64,000 nt of DNA from JABDQA01 sp963759125. GTDB lineage: Bacteria > Desulfobacterota > Desulfobulbia > Desulfobulbales > Desulfocapsaceae. The notes beneath the pieces are model-generated. The model was given only the letters and a program-made list of their open reading frames with translations. It did not search any database and was not told the DNA's origin. Location: assembly GCA_963759125.1 (NCBI GenBank), contig CAVWXN010000004.1, positions 1 to 64,000 on the forward strand. Reading direction: 5' to 3'. Shown one piece after another: positions 54,875-64,000 of the stretch (positions within the stretch are counted from its first letter, which is position 1; every line of letters starts with the position of its first letter). The position numbers and the translations under genes were made by a program.

Positions 54875-55602
54875 TCTGTTACTCCATGGCTACTGTCTTA
54901 CCGGTACCGCGTGAGGGGGTCAAATCTGAAGGGTATTGATACTGCTAGGTGTTACTACGAAAAGACGCCTTCGACCGCGATTGTTTACACTTTCACCTTT
55001 TAAATGATGACCAGTGATTTCAAGAAGAAACCTCTGGACCGTGTAAATTCCAATATATTTGTAACGAGACTTCCGTTAGCAACTTCTATTGAACCATCGC
55101 TTCAAAAGAGACGAGGCATGGGCCTTCATTTAATAAATCAGTGTATACTTGACAGCTATGCTAATTTTCAACTCTAAGCCGGGAAAGCAAGCAAGGCTGG
55201 CACAATTTAGTTTGAATGAACAAAATCTGCAGCAAAATGCATGCCATTCCAGGATTTATTTGAAAATCTGTTAGTTTTCAGGTTCATACGAGTTTAGCAG
55301 GCTTGGCCCTGAATTGTAGATGGGGGAGGCGATTACAGATTTTTTGAATAAAAAAACGGAATATCAAACTTTTAGGTTCTGGAAGAGCCACCTTTGAACT
55401 CATTTTTGATCAATATTTTTCTATCAACATCAATAGGATTTGCCAATTCAGGCAGTCTTGGAGCATCTGATAGGGCAGCCTCTGATTCGTCTACATTCCC
55501 AGATTCACAAAGTTTGGATTGTACCTGTTTTTCTACGACCCAGCAGCCATTCGACTTCCTACCCTGGAGAACTTGAGATGGGCATGGGGACCCTGAAGAA
55601 TT
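54875..55602. other. Long intergenic stretch, nothing recognised
   Basis: 728 bases between the transglycosylase and the convergent pseudouridine synthase. Several short frames exist but none has a ribosome site or a recognisable protein; it may hold decayed sequence. Confidence 0.5.
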
Positions 55603-56550
55603 TTAGCTCCTCTCAGCTGCCCTATGCTTTGTCTCAGGGGCCAACAGTGTCAAGAACTCTCGGGGGATGCCGGTGTCAAAGCGGCACAACTTCCCGGTTG
55701 CTGGATGGGTAAAGGCCAGCACCTGGGCGTGCAGCCCCATACGTTTGATGGGATTGAGATGCGAGCCATATTTTTTATCACCAATTATAGGGTGACCTAA
55801 ATCCTGCATATGCACTCGAATCTGGTGCTTTCTGCCCGTTTCGAGATTGATCTGCAGCATGGTTAGGGCCTCGTTCCCCATGACTTTTCTGTAATGAGTC
55901 ACCGCTCGCTTGCCAGCAGTTCCTTGTTTCCGTGACGAATAGACAATAAAGGCCTTGCTCTCGGTCAGCCAGGAAGTGATTGTGCCTTCAGGTGAGGTCA
56001 CTTTTCCTTCTACCACGCCAATGTAGGTTCGCTCGCTAATGGTAGCATTCCAGGTTTTCTGGATTTGTTGTTTGACTTTTTCACTTCTGGCAAACATGAG
56101 CAGTCCTGAAGTCTCTCTATCAATCCTGTGGATGATGAAGATTTTATTTTCAGGATGCTCTGTCTTGACGAAATCGCTGAGAATGGAATAGGCAGTTTTT
56201 CGTTTTTCCTTGTCTGTGGCAATTGTGAGAAGGCCGCTAGGTTTGTTAATTACCACAATATCCTGATCTATATGGATAATATCGAGCTTGCAAAGATGCT
56301 TCCCCTTCAGATCCCGGTCCCATTTCACCTCCACGCGCTGCCCGGGCATAAGGGGATGATCAAATTGTCTGACAACTTCTTTATCGACAGAGACCTGCCC
56401 GTCTTTCAGCACAGCCTTCAGGATTTTACGATTTTTATGCGGTAAGTTACTAATAAGACTTGAAAGAATCGTGTCCTGCTGTTCCAGGGCAAAAGAGGAG
56501 ACTTTCTCTTTATTCTTTTTACGGTAATTGGGACGCTTGTCATCTTTCAT
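55603..56550 (-). CDS. RluA-family pseudouridine synthase
   Basis: 315 residues: an N-terminal S4-like domain (about 40-95) and the RluA catalytic domain, with the aspartate in IIHRIDRETSGLLMFA, then ETGRKHQIRVHMQDLGHPII and GDKKYGS. Modifies uridines in rRNA or tRNA. The exact site is not predictable. Confidence 0.93.
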   Translation of the reverse strand: MKDDKRPNYRKKNKEKVSSFALEQQDTILSSLISNLPHKNRKILKAVLKDGQVSVDKEVVRQFDHPLMPGQRVEVKWDRDLKGKHLCKLDIIHIDQDIVVINKPSGLLTIATDKEKRKTAYSILSDFVKTEHPENKIFIIHRIDRETSGLLMFARSEKVKQQIQKTWNATISERTYIGVVEGKVTSPEGTITSWLTESKAFIVYSSRKQGTAGKRAVTHYRKVMGNEALTMLQINLETGRKHQIRVHMQDLGHPIIGDKKYGSHLNPIKRMGLHAQVLAFTHPATGKLCRFDTGIPREFLTLLAPETKHRAAERS

Positions 56551-56920
56551 TTTATTGTGGATGTATGGATTATTCTTGACCTACTTGACACTGTCAGACT
56601 TGTCAGCGGGAAGGTCAAGTAGCTCTGGTTGGTGCGGGAAACGATCAACAGGAGAAATCCACACATAAGGCACTAGAAATTTACAAAAAGATAGTCATAG
56701 GCAACATTCTCTTCGTCTTTTTGGGAAAATAGCTCAAATTAGCCGTATTTCAGGAGTGCCCTGATCCAGCTTACGGGGCAGACCAGTAAATCAATCGGTC
56801 ATTTCAAATCACATAGTACTTGGCTATTTTAAGGGCGGGGGGAAGGATGATGCTTTCCGCGACACGCATAGGGAGAGTAAAATTGGGGAGTACATAATTG
56901 AGCTAGGAAGGGTGGGAACC
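56551..56920. other. Intergenic, nothing recognised
   Basis: 370 bases between the pseudouridine synthase and the OmpA-like lipoprotein gene; no credible reading frame. Confidence 0.5.
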
Positions 56921-58663
56921 TTATCTGATGGTTATTTCCACACGGTGAGTTAGCGGGCTCTGTGCTTCGCTCCGATTGTTCTCGATAAAATTGGTCTCAT
57001 CAAGTATTTGAGCCGTGATTATTTCATCTGAGATGTCGTGTAAAATCAAATAATTTCTTATTTCAGAAACCCGTTTTTGCGAGAGCGCGAGGTTTCTGGC
57101 AAAATCATCTGAAGAAACTGTATATGCCCGGATATCCACACTTGCAGGTGGGTTCTCATCGAGGAAGGAGATAACGTCGCCGAGTGCGCCATTGGAACCC
57201 GAATGTATGGTCAGTTCAGATTTTGGGTAAAATACAAACGATTTATTCTCTGGGAGTCGGAGATAGAGTTTGTCCTTCCTGCCGGTCCTTCATATGCTCT
57301 GGGTCATCTCTGCCGCTCTCCATGGAGCAGAAGCGATCTCTGGCATTGGGGGGGCAGCGCTTTCACTCTCAGAGACTTTTGCTTTGTCGTCTGCAATTTT
57401 GTCCTGCTGTAATTCCGTGGGAGGCAAAGTCTGCTCTTCCCGCCGACCCTTCATGTCCTGTCTGCCGCCTCTGTCGCTCTCCATGGGAACAGAAACGGTT
57501 TCTGGTACTGGTGGGGAAACATCGTGTTCATTGCTGATGGTTATTTCCACACGGTGAGTTAGAGGGCTCTGTTCTTCGGCCCGATTGTTCTCGATAATAT
57601 CTTTCGTTTCAATTATTTGAGCCGTGATTATCTCATCTGAGACATCGCGTAAAATAAAAAAATTCCTTATCTCAGAAACCCGTTTTTGTGAGAGTGCAAG
57701 GTTTCTGGCAAAATTGCCCGAAGAATCTGTATATGCTCGGATATCCACTCTTGCAGGTGGGTTCTCACCGAGGAAGGAAATAACGTCGTCGAGCGCGCCA
57801 TTGGCCCCTGAATGTATTGTCAGTGCAGATTCTGGGTAAAAAACAAACGATTTGTTGTCGCTGAGAGTCGGAGATAGAGTTTGCTCTTCCTGCCGACCCT
57901 GCAAATCCTCTGGGTCATCTCTGTCGCTCTCCACGGGAGCAGAAACGATCTCTGACACTGGGGGGGCAGCGCTTTCATTCTCAGAGACTTTTGCTTTGTC
58001 GTCTGTAATTTTGTCCTGCTGCATTTCAGTGGGAGGCAGAGTCTGCTCTTCCTGCCGAACCTTCATATCCTCTGGGTCATCTCTGTCGCTCTCCATGGGA
58101 GCAGAAACGATCTCTGACACTGGGGGGACAGCGCTTTCATTCTCAGAGACTATTGCTTTGTCGTCTTCTGCGGGTTTGTGATATTGTTTCTTGGCTGTCG
58201 CTTTTAATCTAGGCCTGTCCAGCGGCTTTTTTTTCTTTTTGGACGCCGCTCGTATGGTAGTTGGCTTCAGTCTTTTAAATTCCTCAGCGATATCAGCATG
58301 CACTTGCTCGGATATTTCGAGATTATCAACCCCGACGTAACCAGTGCGGACACTGATTTGGGTTGATGCAGCGTCAACATAAACCACTTGTATTGTTACC
58401 GGGGTATCATGATATATATAGCCCTCAATGATAGTTTTCAGCTCTTCGGTGGACTCCTCTTTTCGCTTTAAATTAAGCTGCTCCACTACGTTGAGGCTGG
58501 CCTGGACACTATTTTGGTAATCGGCTTCATAAACCCTGGACAAGTTGCCGGCAATGTATGAAAAAGCCCCAGCTCCGACACCAGCACCGACGAGGAACAC
58601 TCCAGCGCATCCTGAAAGCAGCATTGTCATGCCGATGGTTATGGTAATCAACAGGCTTTTCAT
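56921..58663 (-). CDS. DUF3568 lipoprotein with tandem OmpA-like modules, internal stop
   Basis: A lipoprotein signal (MLLSGCAG; lipobox cysteine) and a DUF3568 domain (about 20-140) lead into a Pro/Glu-rich linker with near-identical units (SENESAAPPVSEIVSAPVES) and an OmpA-like domain (ALTIHSGANGALDDVISFLG, then ARNLALSQKRVSEIRNF). The linker and OmpA unit are then repeated, ending SPLTHRVEITIR at 56921. In the second copy a -1 shift near 57270 and a -2 change near 57195-57240 cancel, so the frame returns, but a TGA at about 57288 lies between. The protein probably anchors the outer membrane to peptidoglycan. Confidence 0.72.
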
Positions 58664-58719
58664 TGCTGTGTCGGCGGCAAATAGTGACTAGTCATTTAAA
58701 ATTCTAACACAGGTGCTAT

Positions 58720-59607
58720 TCAATTTGCTAACTCACCTACCTGACTGAGCAATAATTTGAGCTCAGGGAGCAGCTTTTCTCGCATTTCCGGCCGTTCCAA
58801 GGCAAAGGCTATGTTGGCTAGCTGAAACCCGGCCTTGTCGCCACAATCAAATCTAGTGCCGGTGAATTTATAGCCAAATATTGGTTGTTCTCTCAGCAGC
58901 CCTGACATTGAGTCGGTTAACTGGATTTCATTGCCAGCACCCTTTTCTAGTTTACCCAGATGTTTGAAAATACGTGGAGTCAATATGTACCTGCCAATTA
59001 CTGCCAGGTTCGATGGCGCCTCTTCGGGTTTTGGTTTTTCCACCATTGATCGAATCAATACAGTCCCGTTGTAAGCTTTGTCAGCTTCAATGATACCGTA
59101 TTTATCTGTTTCACCGGGGGGGACTTCAATGATCGCCATCATCGAAGCCCGCAGCCGGTCAAATTCAGTGATCATTTGGTGCAGTACAGGCACATCACTC
59201 TGAATCAAATCATCAGCAAGCAGAACAGCGAATGGTTCATCGCCGACGATGTCTCGGGCACACCAGATTGCATGCCCCAGTCCAAGTGGTTCGCTCTGGC
59301 GCGTATAAACAATTTGGGCTTTGCTGGGTACCACGGATTCTACTGCGCTTAAGAGTTCCAGCTTTCCCCGATCTCGCAGCGTTTTTTCAAGGATTTGGTC
59401 TTTGTCGAAATGATCCTCGAGTGCACCTTTACCGGAACCGGTAACAAAGATGATCTGCTCTATTCCTGAAGCAAGTGCTTCTTCAACTGCATACTGAATA
59501 ATCGGCTTGTCAACGACCGGTAACATCTCTTTGGGCATTGCTTTTGTGGTAGGCAAAAAACGTGTACCAAGACCTGCTACAGGAAATACTGCTTTTTTAA
59601 TTCTCAT
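58720..59607 (-). CDS. galU: UTP-glucose-1-phosphate uridylyltransferase
   Basis: 295 residues. Makes UDP-glucose for polysaccharide and lipopolysaccharide. Signature PVAGLGTRFLPTTKAMPKEM, VDKPIIQYAVEEALASGIEQ, FAVLLADDLIQSDVPVL, YGIIEADKAYNG and RYILTPRIFKHL; full length. It stands alone. Confidence 0.96.
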   Translation of the reverse strand: MRIKKAVFPVAGLGTRFLPTTKAMPKEMLPVVDKPIIQYAVEEALASGIEQIIFVTGSGKGALEDHFDKDQILEKTLRDRGKLELLSAVESVVPSKAQIVYTRQSEPLGLGHAIWCARDIVGDEPFAVLLADDLIQSDVPVLHQMITEFDRLRASMMAIIEVPPGETDKYGIIEADKAYNGTVLIRSMVEKPKPEEAPSNLAVIGRYILTPRIFKHLGKLEKGAGNEIQLTDSMSGLLREQPIFGYKFTGTRFDCGDKAGFQLANIAFALERPEMREKLLPELKLLLSQVGELAN

Positions 59608-59933
59608 TATCCCCCCTCAAATCAATTTCAAACCGCTCAAGGCAAAAGAACTGAACTAAGTTTCTAGCAATAAAAATGCCAAAAAAAATATCATGACGTG
59701 CTTCTATAATAGGTTAATATATCAGGATACTATTCGTGAATAACTGGTAAATTCTGAAATTCAATACTGATAATTCCAGTTTTTTGTAAATTAAATACAA
59801 AACATTGGAATTGCCGAACGGCTTTTACTCGTTCATGGGAGTGTGAGGCCTTCTACTTTTACTTGCTCGCTTACAAATAGATGAGGTTTGTGTTAATAAG
59901 TTTGTGACATTTCCTTAACGTAAGGAATCTAAT
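59608..59933. promoter_or_regulatory. Divergent intergenic region with ribosome-site hairpin
   Basis: 326 A/T-rich bases between galU and the gene at 59934. Near the right end TTCCTTA (59911-59917), ACG, TAAGGAA (59921-59927) is a perfect inverted repeat whose right arm contains the AAGGA ribosome site of the next gene. It could hide that site in a hairpin or be a DNA operator. Confidence 0.4.
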
Positions 59934-60428
59934 ATGAGGTTGAGTATTTTCTGTCGACTCTGTCTTTTGGTAATCTTAACAACCCCTATCCTCTCTTACG
60001 CCCAAGGATTCCAGTCATTTTCACAAGAGACATCCTTCGCCACACTGATGCTGGAGTGTCCAAACGAAAACATTTCGCCACCCAGGAAGAGTTTCGGCTC
60101 TTTGTATAGTTGTGCTTTTGGCGATGCTCAAACTGTTAAATGGTTTGTGAGTGAAGAGCCGACTACTGAAAAGGTAATGAATATCGGACTGCTTTGGTAT
60201 GACTGGCACACCAATGCAGGATATGGGATTCATGCCGATTCGAATGAGGCCGAGAAAGCAATGTCATTTTTGATAGACATGTATGTGCCTACCAAGAAAA
60301 ATGAAATCGAAAAGGCCTTCCGGGGGTCAAAAAATGAAGTATTCAATACTTCTGAATTTATCATCTACTATACCTATACGAAAGGCCACCAAAAGGATGA
60401 ACGATTAATTGTAATTGAGGAAAAGTAG
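59934..60428 (+). CDS. Secreted hypothetical protein
   Basis: 164 residues with a signal peptide (LCLLVILTTPILSYAQG). The mature part has two cysteines and reads as a mixed alpha/beta periplasmic domain (LGWYDWHTNAGYG-like, here IGLLWYDWHTNAGYG; FIIYYTYTKGHQKDERLIVI). Not recognised. Its ribosome site lies in a small inverted repeat. Confidence 0.65.
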   Translation: MRLSIFCRLCLLVILTTPILSYAQGFQSFSQETSFATLMLECPNENISPPRKSFGSLYSCAFGDAQTVKWFVSEEPTTEKVMNIGLLWYDWHTNAGYGIHADSNEAEKAMSFLIDMYVPTKKNEIEKAFRGSKNEVFNTSEFIIYYTYTKGHQKDERLIVIEEK

Positions 60429-60639
60429 AAACATTGTTGATAGGTTCAAGGTACCCTTTAAGTATAAATTAGTACGGGTGGGAAAGGGCTATCAGCTCAG
60501 TGACAATACGGTTGGGTTCTGTCCGGATAATCTCTTGATTTTGTCAGCCATCTCTAATTATTACTTCTATTTTGAGTATGCAGGTTGAGACGCTGAATCC
60601 AAGGAAAGGCGTTTCCTTGTAGCCCAGGGTGGATGGTTG

Positions 60640-61634
60640 TCAGGATTTAATATTATGCTCCACCGTTATTACAACATTTCCTTTTTTATGACCATTTTCA
60701 ACATACCGAAAAGCCTCAACTGTCTGTTCCAATGGATAGGATCGGTCGATGACCGGTTTTAGTTCGCCCTTCTCAAAAAGCTCTTTGAAGAACTCTAAAT
60801 CTTCCACTCGTTCACCCGCTACTCCACCTTTAACTTTTTTTCCGCCTCGCATGGACGTCCAGACTATTTGAACGAGTTCAGTCAGATTCATTACCACGGG
60901 AAGGAAAACGCCGTTTTTCTTCAGCGATCTTTTGCCGTGTGAAAATGAAGTTTTACCCACCGTATCAAGAATGAGATCATAGGAGTCACCGCTTTCGGCA
61001 TAGTCTTCTTTTGTGTAATCAATGACTTTATCGGCCCCCAGAGATTTCACCATTTCTAGATTTGCGGTGCTGCATACACCGGTAACTTCTGCACCGAAAT
61101 GTTTGGCAAGCTGAACCGCGTAGGTGCCTATAGCTCCAGAAGCACCATAGATAATTATTTTATGCCCAGCTTGGATATCCCCCTTCTCTCTAAGGAAAAA
61201 TAACGCGGTACTTGCCCCTAAAAAAATGGCTGCTGCCTCCTGCCAGGCCATATCGGCTGGTTTTATTACCAGCACAGCGTCTTCTGGCACACACGTGTAC
61301 TGCGCATGAGCACCAAAAGCCAATCCAGGTGTTCCAAAAACCTGATCACCTTCTTTGAAGCGTCTCACATTCTTTCCAACCGCTTCGATTTCTCCGGCAA
61401 TATCAATCCCTAATATATTTATTCTCGGTTTAAATACGCCAAACATGAATAATCGGGCGGGAATTTTGAACACTCCGGGAACAAAGGTAAAATCACGGAC
61501 GTTACAGTCCGTGGAAGTTACTGATGTGGCTCGTACTTTTATCAATAACTCATTGTCTCAGGAACAGGTTTTTCGATTTCCTTGACTTGGAGTTCGTCCG
61601 GTGGGCCAAATTTTGTGTGTAGTACAGCTTTCAT
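60640..61634 (-). CDS. NAD(P)-dependent quinone oxidoreductase-type dehydrogenase, one frameshift
   Basis: Zinc-independent medium-chain reductase. It begins at ATG 61634 (MKAVLHTKFGPPDELQVKEI) with GGGGG upstream. The frame breaks near 61555 and resumes at LIKVRATSVTSTDCNVRDF. Then LGIDIAGEIEAVGKNVRRFK, cofactor loop IIYGASGAIGTYAVQLAKHF, and the C-terminus KGNVVITVEH. One base joins a normal protein of about 331 residues. Likely reduces a quinone or enal. Confidence 0.82.
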
Positions 61635-61709
61635 AACTGTTACCCCCTGGTTGTTTACTACAATGATTCATTGACTGGCTTACAACCACATGTCCGACCT
61701 GGATTCTTG

Positions 61710-62261
61710 CTAGGAAGCGGTCAACGAGGTTGGATATTTGATCCAAAGCCAACCCAGTACCTGGAGATACATTGCTCTTTGAATAACTCCCTGAAAGTCT
61801 GGGGTATTGAGCATGAGAAGTGGAAATACTATTGCTACCGCGGCCAGATAAAAGCACACAATTCTCTGACTTTCAACATTTCTGAAACCCTGCCAGATAA
61901 ACCCTACGGTAATCACTGTACCGGCAATGCTTGCTATGATTCCGTGTATATTGTGGAATGTGGTATTGAACTCAAGAGTAGTATCCAACGGTTTATGCGG
62001 AAATATGCCGACTACAGCCATGGCCACCCCAAATAAAATGAATGGCAGCAGTGCAAGTCGAAAGGGCCTGAGTCCATCAATTGCGATGCATCCTCCGAGT
62101 GCGATAAAACCGATAATCATGATGAAATTGTTTTGAGTATGTTGGGCGCCAAGCTCACTGATGAGGTTGCTGACAACCGAGTAGTCGGGAACAGTGTAGA
62201 GAGGGCCCAAAACCACCGCCAGGGTGAAGATGGCAATACCAATTCTCGTCAATGAAAGCAT
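61710..62261 (-). CDS. DUF998 membrane protein
   Basis: 183 residues, five or six membrane spans. DUF998 features: YSVVSNLISELGAQHTQNNF, near-N-terminal SELGA motif, FIALGGCIAIDGLRPFRLAL, and IHGIIASIAGTVITVGFIWQ. It is downstream of the dehydrogenase on the same strand. Function unknown. Confidence 0.83.
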   Translation of the reverse strand: MLSLTRIGIAIFTLAVVLGPLYTVPDYSVVSNLISELGAQHTQNNFIMIIGFIALGGCIAIDGLRPFRLALLPFILFGVAMAVVGIFPHKPLDTTLEFNTTFHNIHGIIASIAGTVITVGFIWQGFRNVESQRIVCFYLAAVAIVFPLLMLNTPDFQGVIQRAMYLQVLGWLWIKYPTSLTAS

Positions 62262-62523
62262 CTTATGGCCTCTATGGTTAACGGAGGGGTATTCGCCTCA
62301 TATGACATTTTCTTTCAGATTACAGAAATTGCCAGGGAAAATCTCTGAATTTTGCTATGGTTCCCGCTTTCGCACTGCAAAAAACTTATTGTAAAATTTG
62401 GGCAGGACTCCAGATGCGGATGAGTGTGCTCACATCCAGGACTCCAGAGACAGTTACAATGCTTATAATTACATCAAAATATTGCACGGAAGCGAACACT
62501 GAATAAATTCTGATAAGACCGAT

Positions 62524-62666
62524 GGAGCCATTTGCAAAACAATCTTTTCGCCCAAACTCTGCGTTATGCTCAAAATTTTATCCTCGGAATATCAATCATA
62601 TGCCTGTGGTAAAATTTCTCGCATGCCTTGATTTTGAACGAAAATCTTAGTTTTGCAAAAGGCTCC
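62524..62666. repeat. Structured repeat family A, copy 3 with divergent arms
   Basis: A 143-bp element sharing the core (TTTTATCCTCGGAATATCAA and GGTAAAATTTCTCGCA) with the copies at 3463 and 32438. Its outer arms are different: GGAGCCATTTGCAAAAC (62524-62540) against GTTTTGCAAAAGGCTCC (62650-62666), 16 of 17 paired. It lies in the 471-base gap upstream of the RsbU-like gene, and nothing else is seen there. Confidence 0.85.
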
Positions 62667-62732
62667 GATAGTGTTTCTTTAAACGAGGTTAGGGGATCGA
62701 TAGCTCAATATTTGACTGGCCAAGGGGCATAA

Positions 62733-64000
62733 ATGCGGAACGAAAACAAGTTGCTCAAATTACTCACCTCATCTTTATCGCTGCGCATTGTGTTATGGGT
62801 TTTTTTCAGCGTTATTGTCATTGAAACCATCATTTTAATCCCATCTTTAATGAGACGGGAAAATGAACTCCTGTCTCAACTAAAAGAGATCACTTCTGCA
62901 ACTGTCTCTGTGACTCTGGGGGTTGCTGATTCGTCAACCACAGATGATCAACTTGTCGAAATATTAAAAAGTGTCCGAATGTATTATGACATCGATGGGG
63001 GAGCGTTTTATCGATACGACGGTGATATGATCGGGGCTTTTGGAGAACAACCTGAGCTGACAATTGCTGAGATCAGGAAGGATAAAGATGCATCTCTATT
63101 GAATCGCCATGACTCCAGGTACGATTTTGCCGTCATGGCAGCGAGACAGCAGGAAAAATACATCTTTATCGCCCGGCTGGATTCATCGGCTGTAAAGCAT
63201 GAACTATATGCGTTCTTTTGGCGAATAGCCGGGTTAGTTTTTATCATCTCCTTTTTTGTTACTGCAGGAGCATGGATAGCCCTGAAACCAATTGTTGTCT
63301 CACCAATTCTCAGACTCAGAAGTGATTTGATTAAAGCCGGGGATGCCATCAGCAATGATCGGCAAGCGCAACCATTCTACTCAACTTCTGTAAAGCGTCG
63401 TGATGAGCTGGGTGATGTAATCACTGCTTTTAATCAAATGTATCAGCAGATTACAGAAGCAATCCAGCATCGCAATGAAGCGGAGAAAGAACGGCAAATA
63501 AGCTATGAACAAATAGAGGCCTTCTCTGCCATTCTCAACAACGAATTGGAAAAAGGCCGGCATATACAGAGGAATTTCTTCCCAGAAAGCCCCCCACAAG
63601 TTCCAGGTTGGGAAATTTCAACCTATTTCAAAGAAGCACGTCAATTGTCGGGTGATTTCTACGATGTTTTTGAGCTGCCGAGCGGTTGTCTGGGGTTCGT
63701 GGTTGCTGATGTGTGCGATAAAGGTGTTGGGGCGGCGCTGTTTATGGCTCTTTTTCGCAGCTTGATCAGAGTCTTCTCTGTCTATGCGGATTCTGAACAT
63801 CTCGCAGATCGAGCCACTCCCGGCACATGTGGCCGAATCGTGCACGTTTCTGAAGACTCGTTATCGTGCCCGTTACCGCCAAATGCGTTGAAAGCCGTTG
63901 AACTCACCAATGATTACGTAGCTATTAATCATGGCGAACTGGTGATGTTTGCAACCCTGTTTTTCGGCTATCTGGACCCCGAAACCGGCTCACTTAGCTA
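62733..64000 (+). CDS. RsbU-like SpoIIE-type phosphatase with HAMP sensor, 3' end outside window
   Basis: Open from ATG 62733 to the window edge. Membrane spans near the N-terminus (LRIVLWVFFSVIVIETIILI) and about residue 165-185 enclose a periplasmic sensor. A HAMP segment (SPILRLRSDLIKAGDAISND) and a coiled linker lead to the PP2C/SpoIIE phosphatase: GRHIQRNFFPESPPQVPGWE, LSGDFYDVFELPSG and FVVADVCDKGVGAALFMALF with the metal aspartates. Such proteins dephosphorylate anti-sigma-factor antagonists. Partner genes would lie beyond the window. Confidence 0.9.
   Translation, partial: MRNENKLLKLLTSSLSLRIVLWVFFSVIVIETIILIPSLMRRENELLSQLKEITSATVSVTLGVADSSTTDDQLVEILKSVRMYYDIDGGAFYRYDGDMIGAFGEQPELTIAEIRKDKDASLLNRHDSRYDFAVMAARQQEKYIFIARLDSSAVKHELYAFFWRIAGLVFIISFFVTAGAWIALKPIVVSPILRLRSDLIKAGDAISNDRQAQPFYSTSVKRRDELGDVITAFNQMYQQITEAIQHRNEAEKERQISYEQIEAFSAILNNELEKGRHIQRNFFPESPPQVPGWEISTYFKEARQLSGDFYDVFELPSGCLGFVVADVCDKGVGAALFMALFRSLIRVFSVYADSEHLADRATPGTCGRIVHVSEDSLSCPLPPNALKAVELTNDYVAINHGELVMFATLFFGYLDPETGSLS

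Noticed and set aside
55394..55712. Short plus-strand frames after the transglycosylase
   Set aside because: No ribosome site, run into the antisense of the pseudouridine synthase, no motifs.

Overview
The window looks like a chromosome segment of an anaerobic Gram-negative bacterium, most likely a Desulfobacterota member of the Desulfobulbales type. The pointers are a TRAP-type organic-acid transporter, a multi-subunit Mrp cation/proton antiporter with split subunits, a fused corrinoid methyltransferase, sigma-54 control, PAS-LuxR and hybrid sensor proteins, and outer-membrane lipoproteins. The assignment is from gene style only. I see no rRNA, tRNA, CRISPR array or complete insertion sequence.

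Layout. 1-2104: decayed end of a myo-inositol-type catabolic locus (partial sorbitol-type dehydrogenase, a possible GH4 tail, intact iolB, and a 12-codon scar resembling the iolD start). 2137-4067: PAS-LuxR regulator, a small membrane protein and terminators. 4323-21384: a catabolic-looking island: fused shikimate kinase/3-dehydroquinate synthase, iron alcohol dehydrogenase of the hydroxyacid-oxoacid transhydrogenase type, Gfo/Idh/MocA dehydrogenase, TIM-barrel isomerase, TRAP DctPQM, zinc dehydrogenase, thiamine-diphosphate lyase, acylating aldehyde dehydrogenase, IclR regulator, HMG-CoA lyase-type enzyme and type I 3-dehydroquinase. Two promoters 10 kb apart in it share a -35/-10/operator arrangement. 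21400-30130: cyclic-nucleotide-binding protein and an Mrp-type antiporter operon. 30629-34075: cytidylate-kinase-like protein, CBS protein, ABM-like protein and a metallopeptidase with a TerB-like tail. 34319-40705: NtrC-type activator, a sigma-54 promoter with upstream palindrome driving a second small membrane protein, and a large hybrid histidine kinase. 40813-43198: decaying acyl-ligase/acyltransferase pair. 43276-51140: short genes, TAXI binding protein, transaldolase, secreted hypotheticals. 51235-64000: corrinoid methyltransferase fusion, MltF-like transglycosylase, RluA-type pseudouridine synthase, DUF3568/OmpA lipoprotein, galU, NAD(P)-dependent dehydrogenase, DUF998 protein and the start of an RsbU-like phosphatase.

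Two families of short non-coding repeats occur: three copies of a roughly 140-bp foldable element (3463, 32438, 62524), whose outer arms differ in one copy but still pair, and two copies of a MITE-like element (19086, 30394). A recurring oddity is single-base frameshifts in otherwise well-conserved genes (at least a dozen). This fits indel errors in the assembly, but in the acyltransferase region it looks like true decay.

The best candidate for something undescribed is the 4.3-21.4 kb island. It combines cyclitol-type and dehydroquinate-type enzymes with a TRAP importer under an apparently shared operator, and suggests uptake and anaerobic breakdown of a cyclic polyol or quinate-like acid. 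That function is inference.
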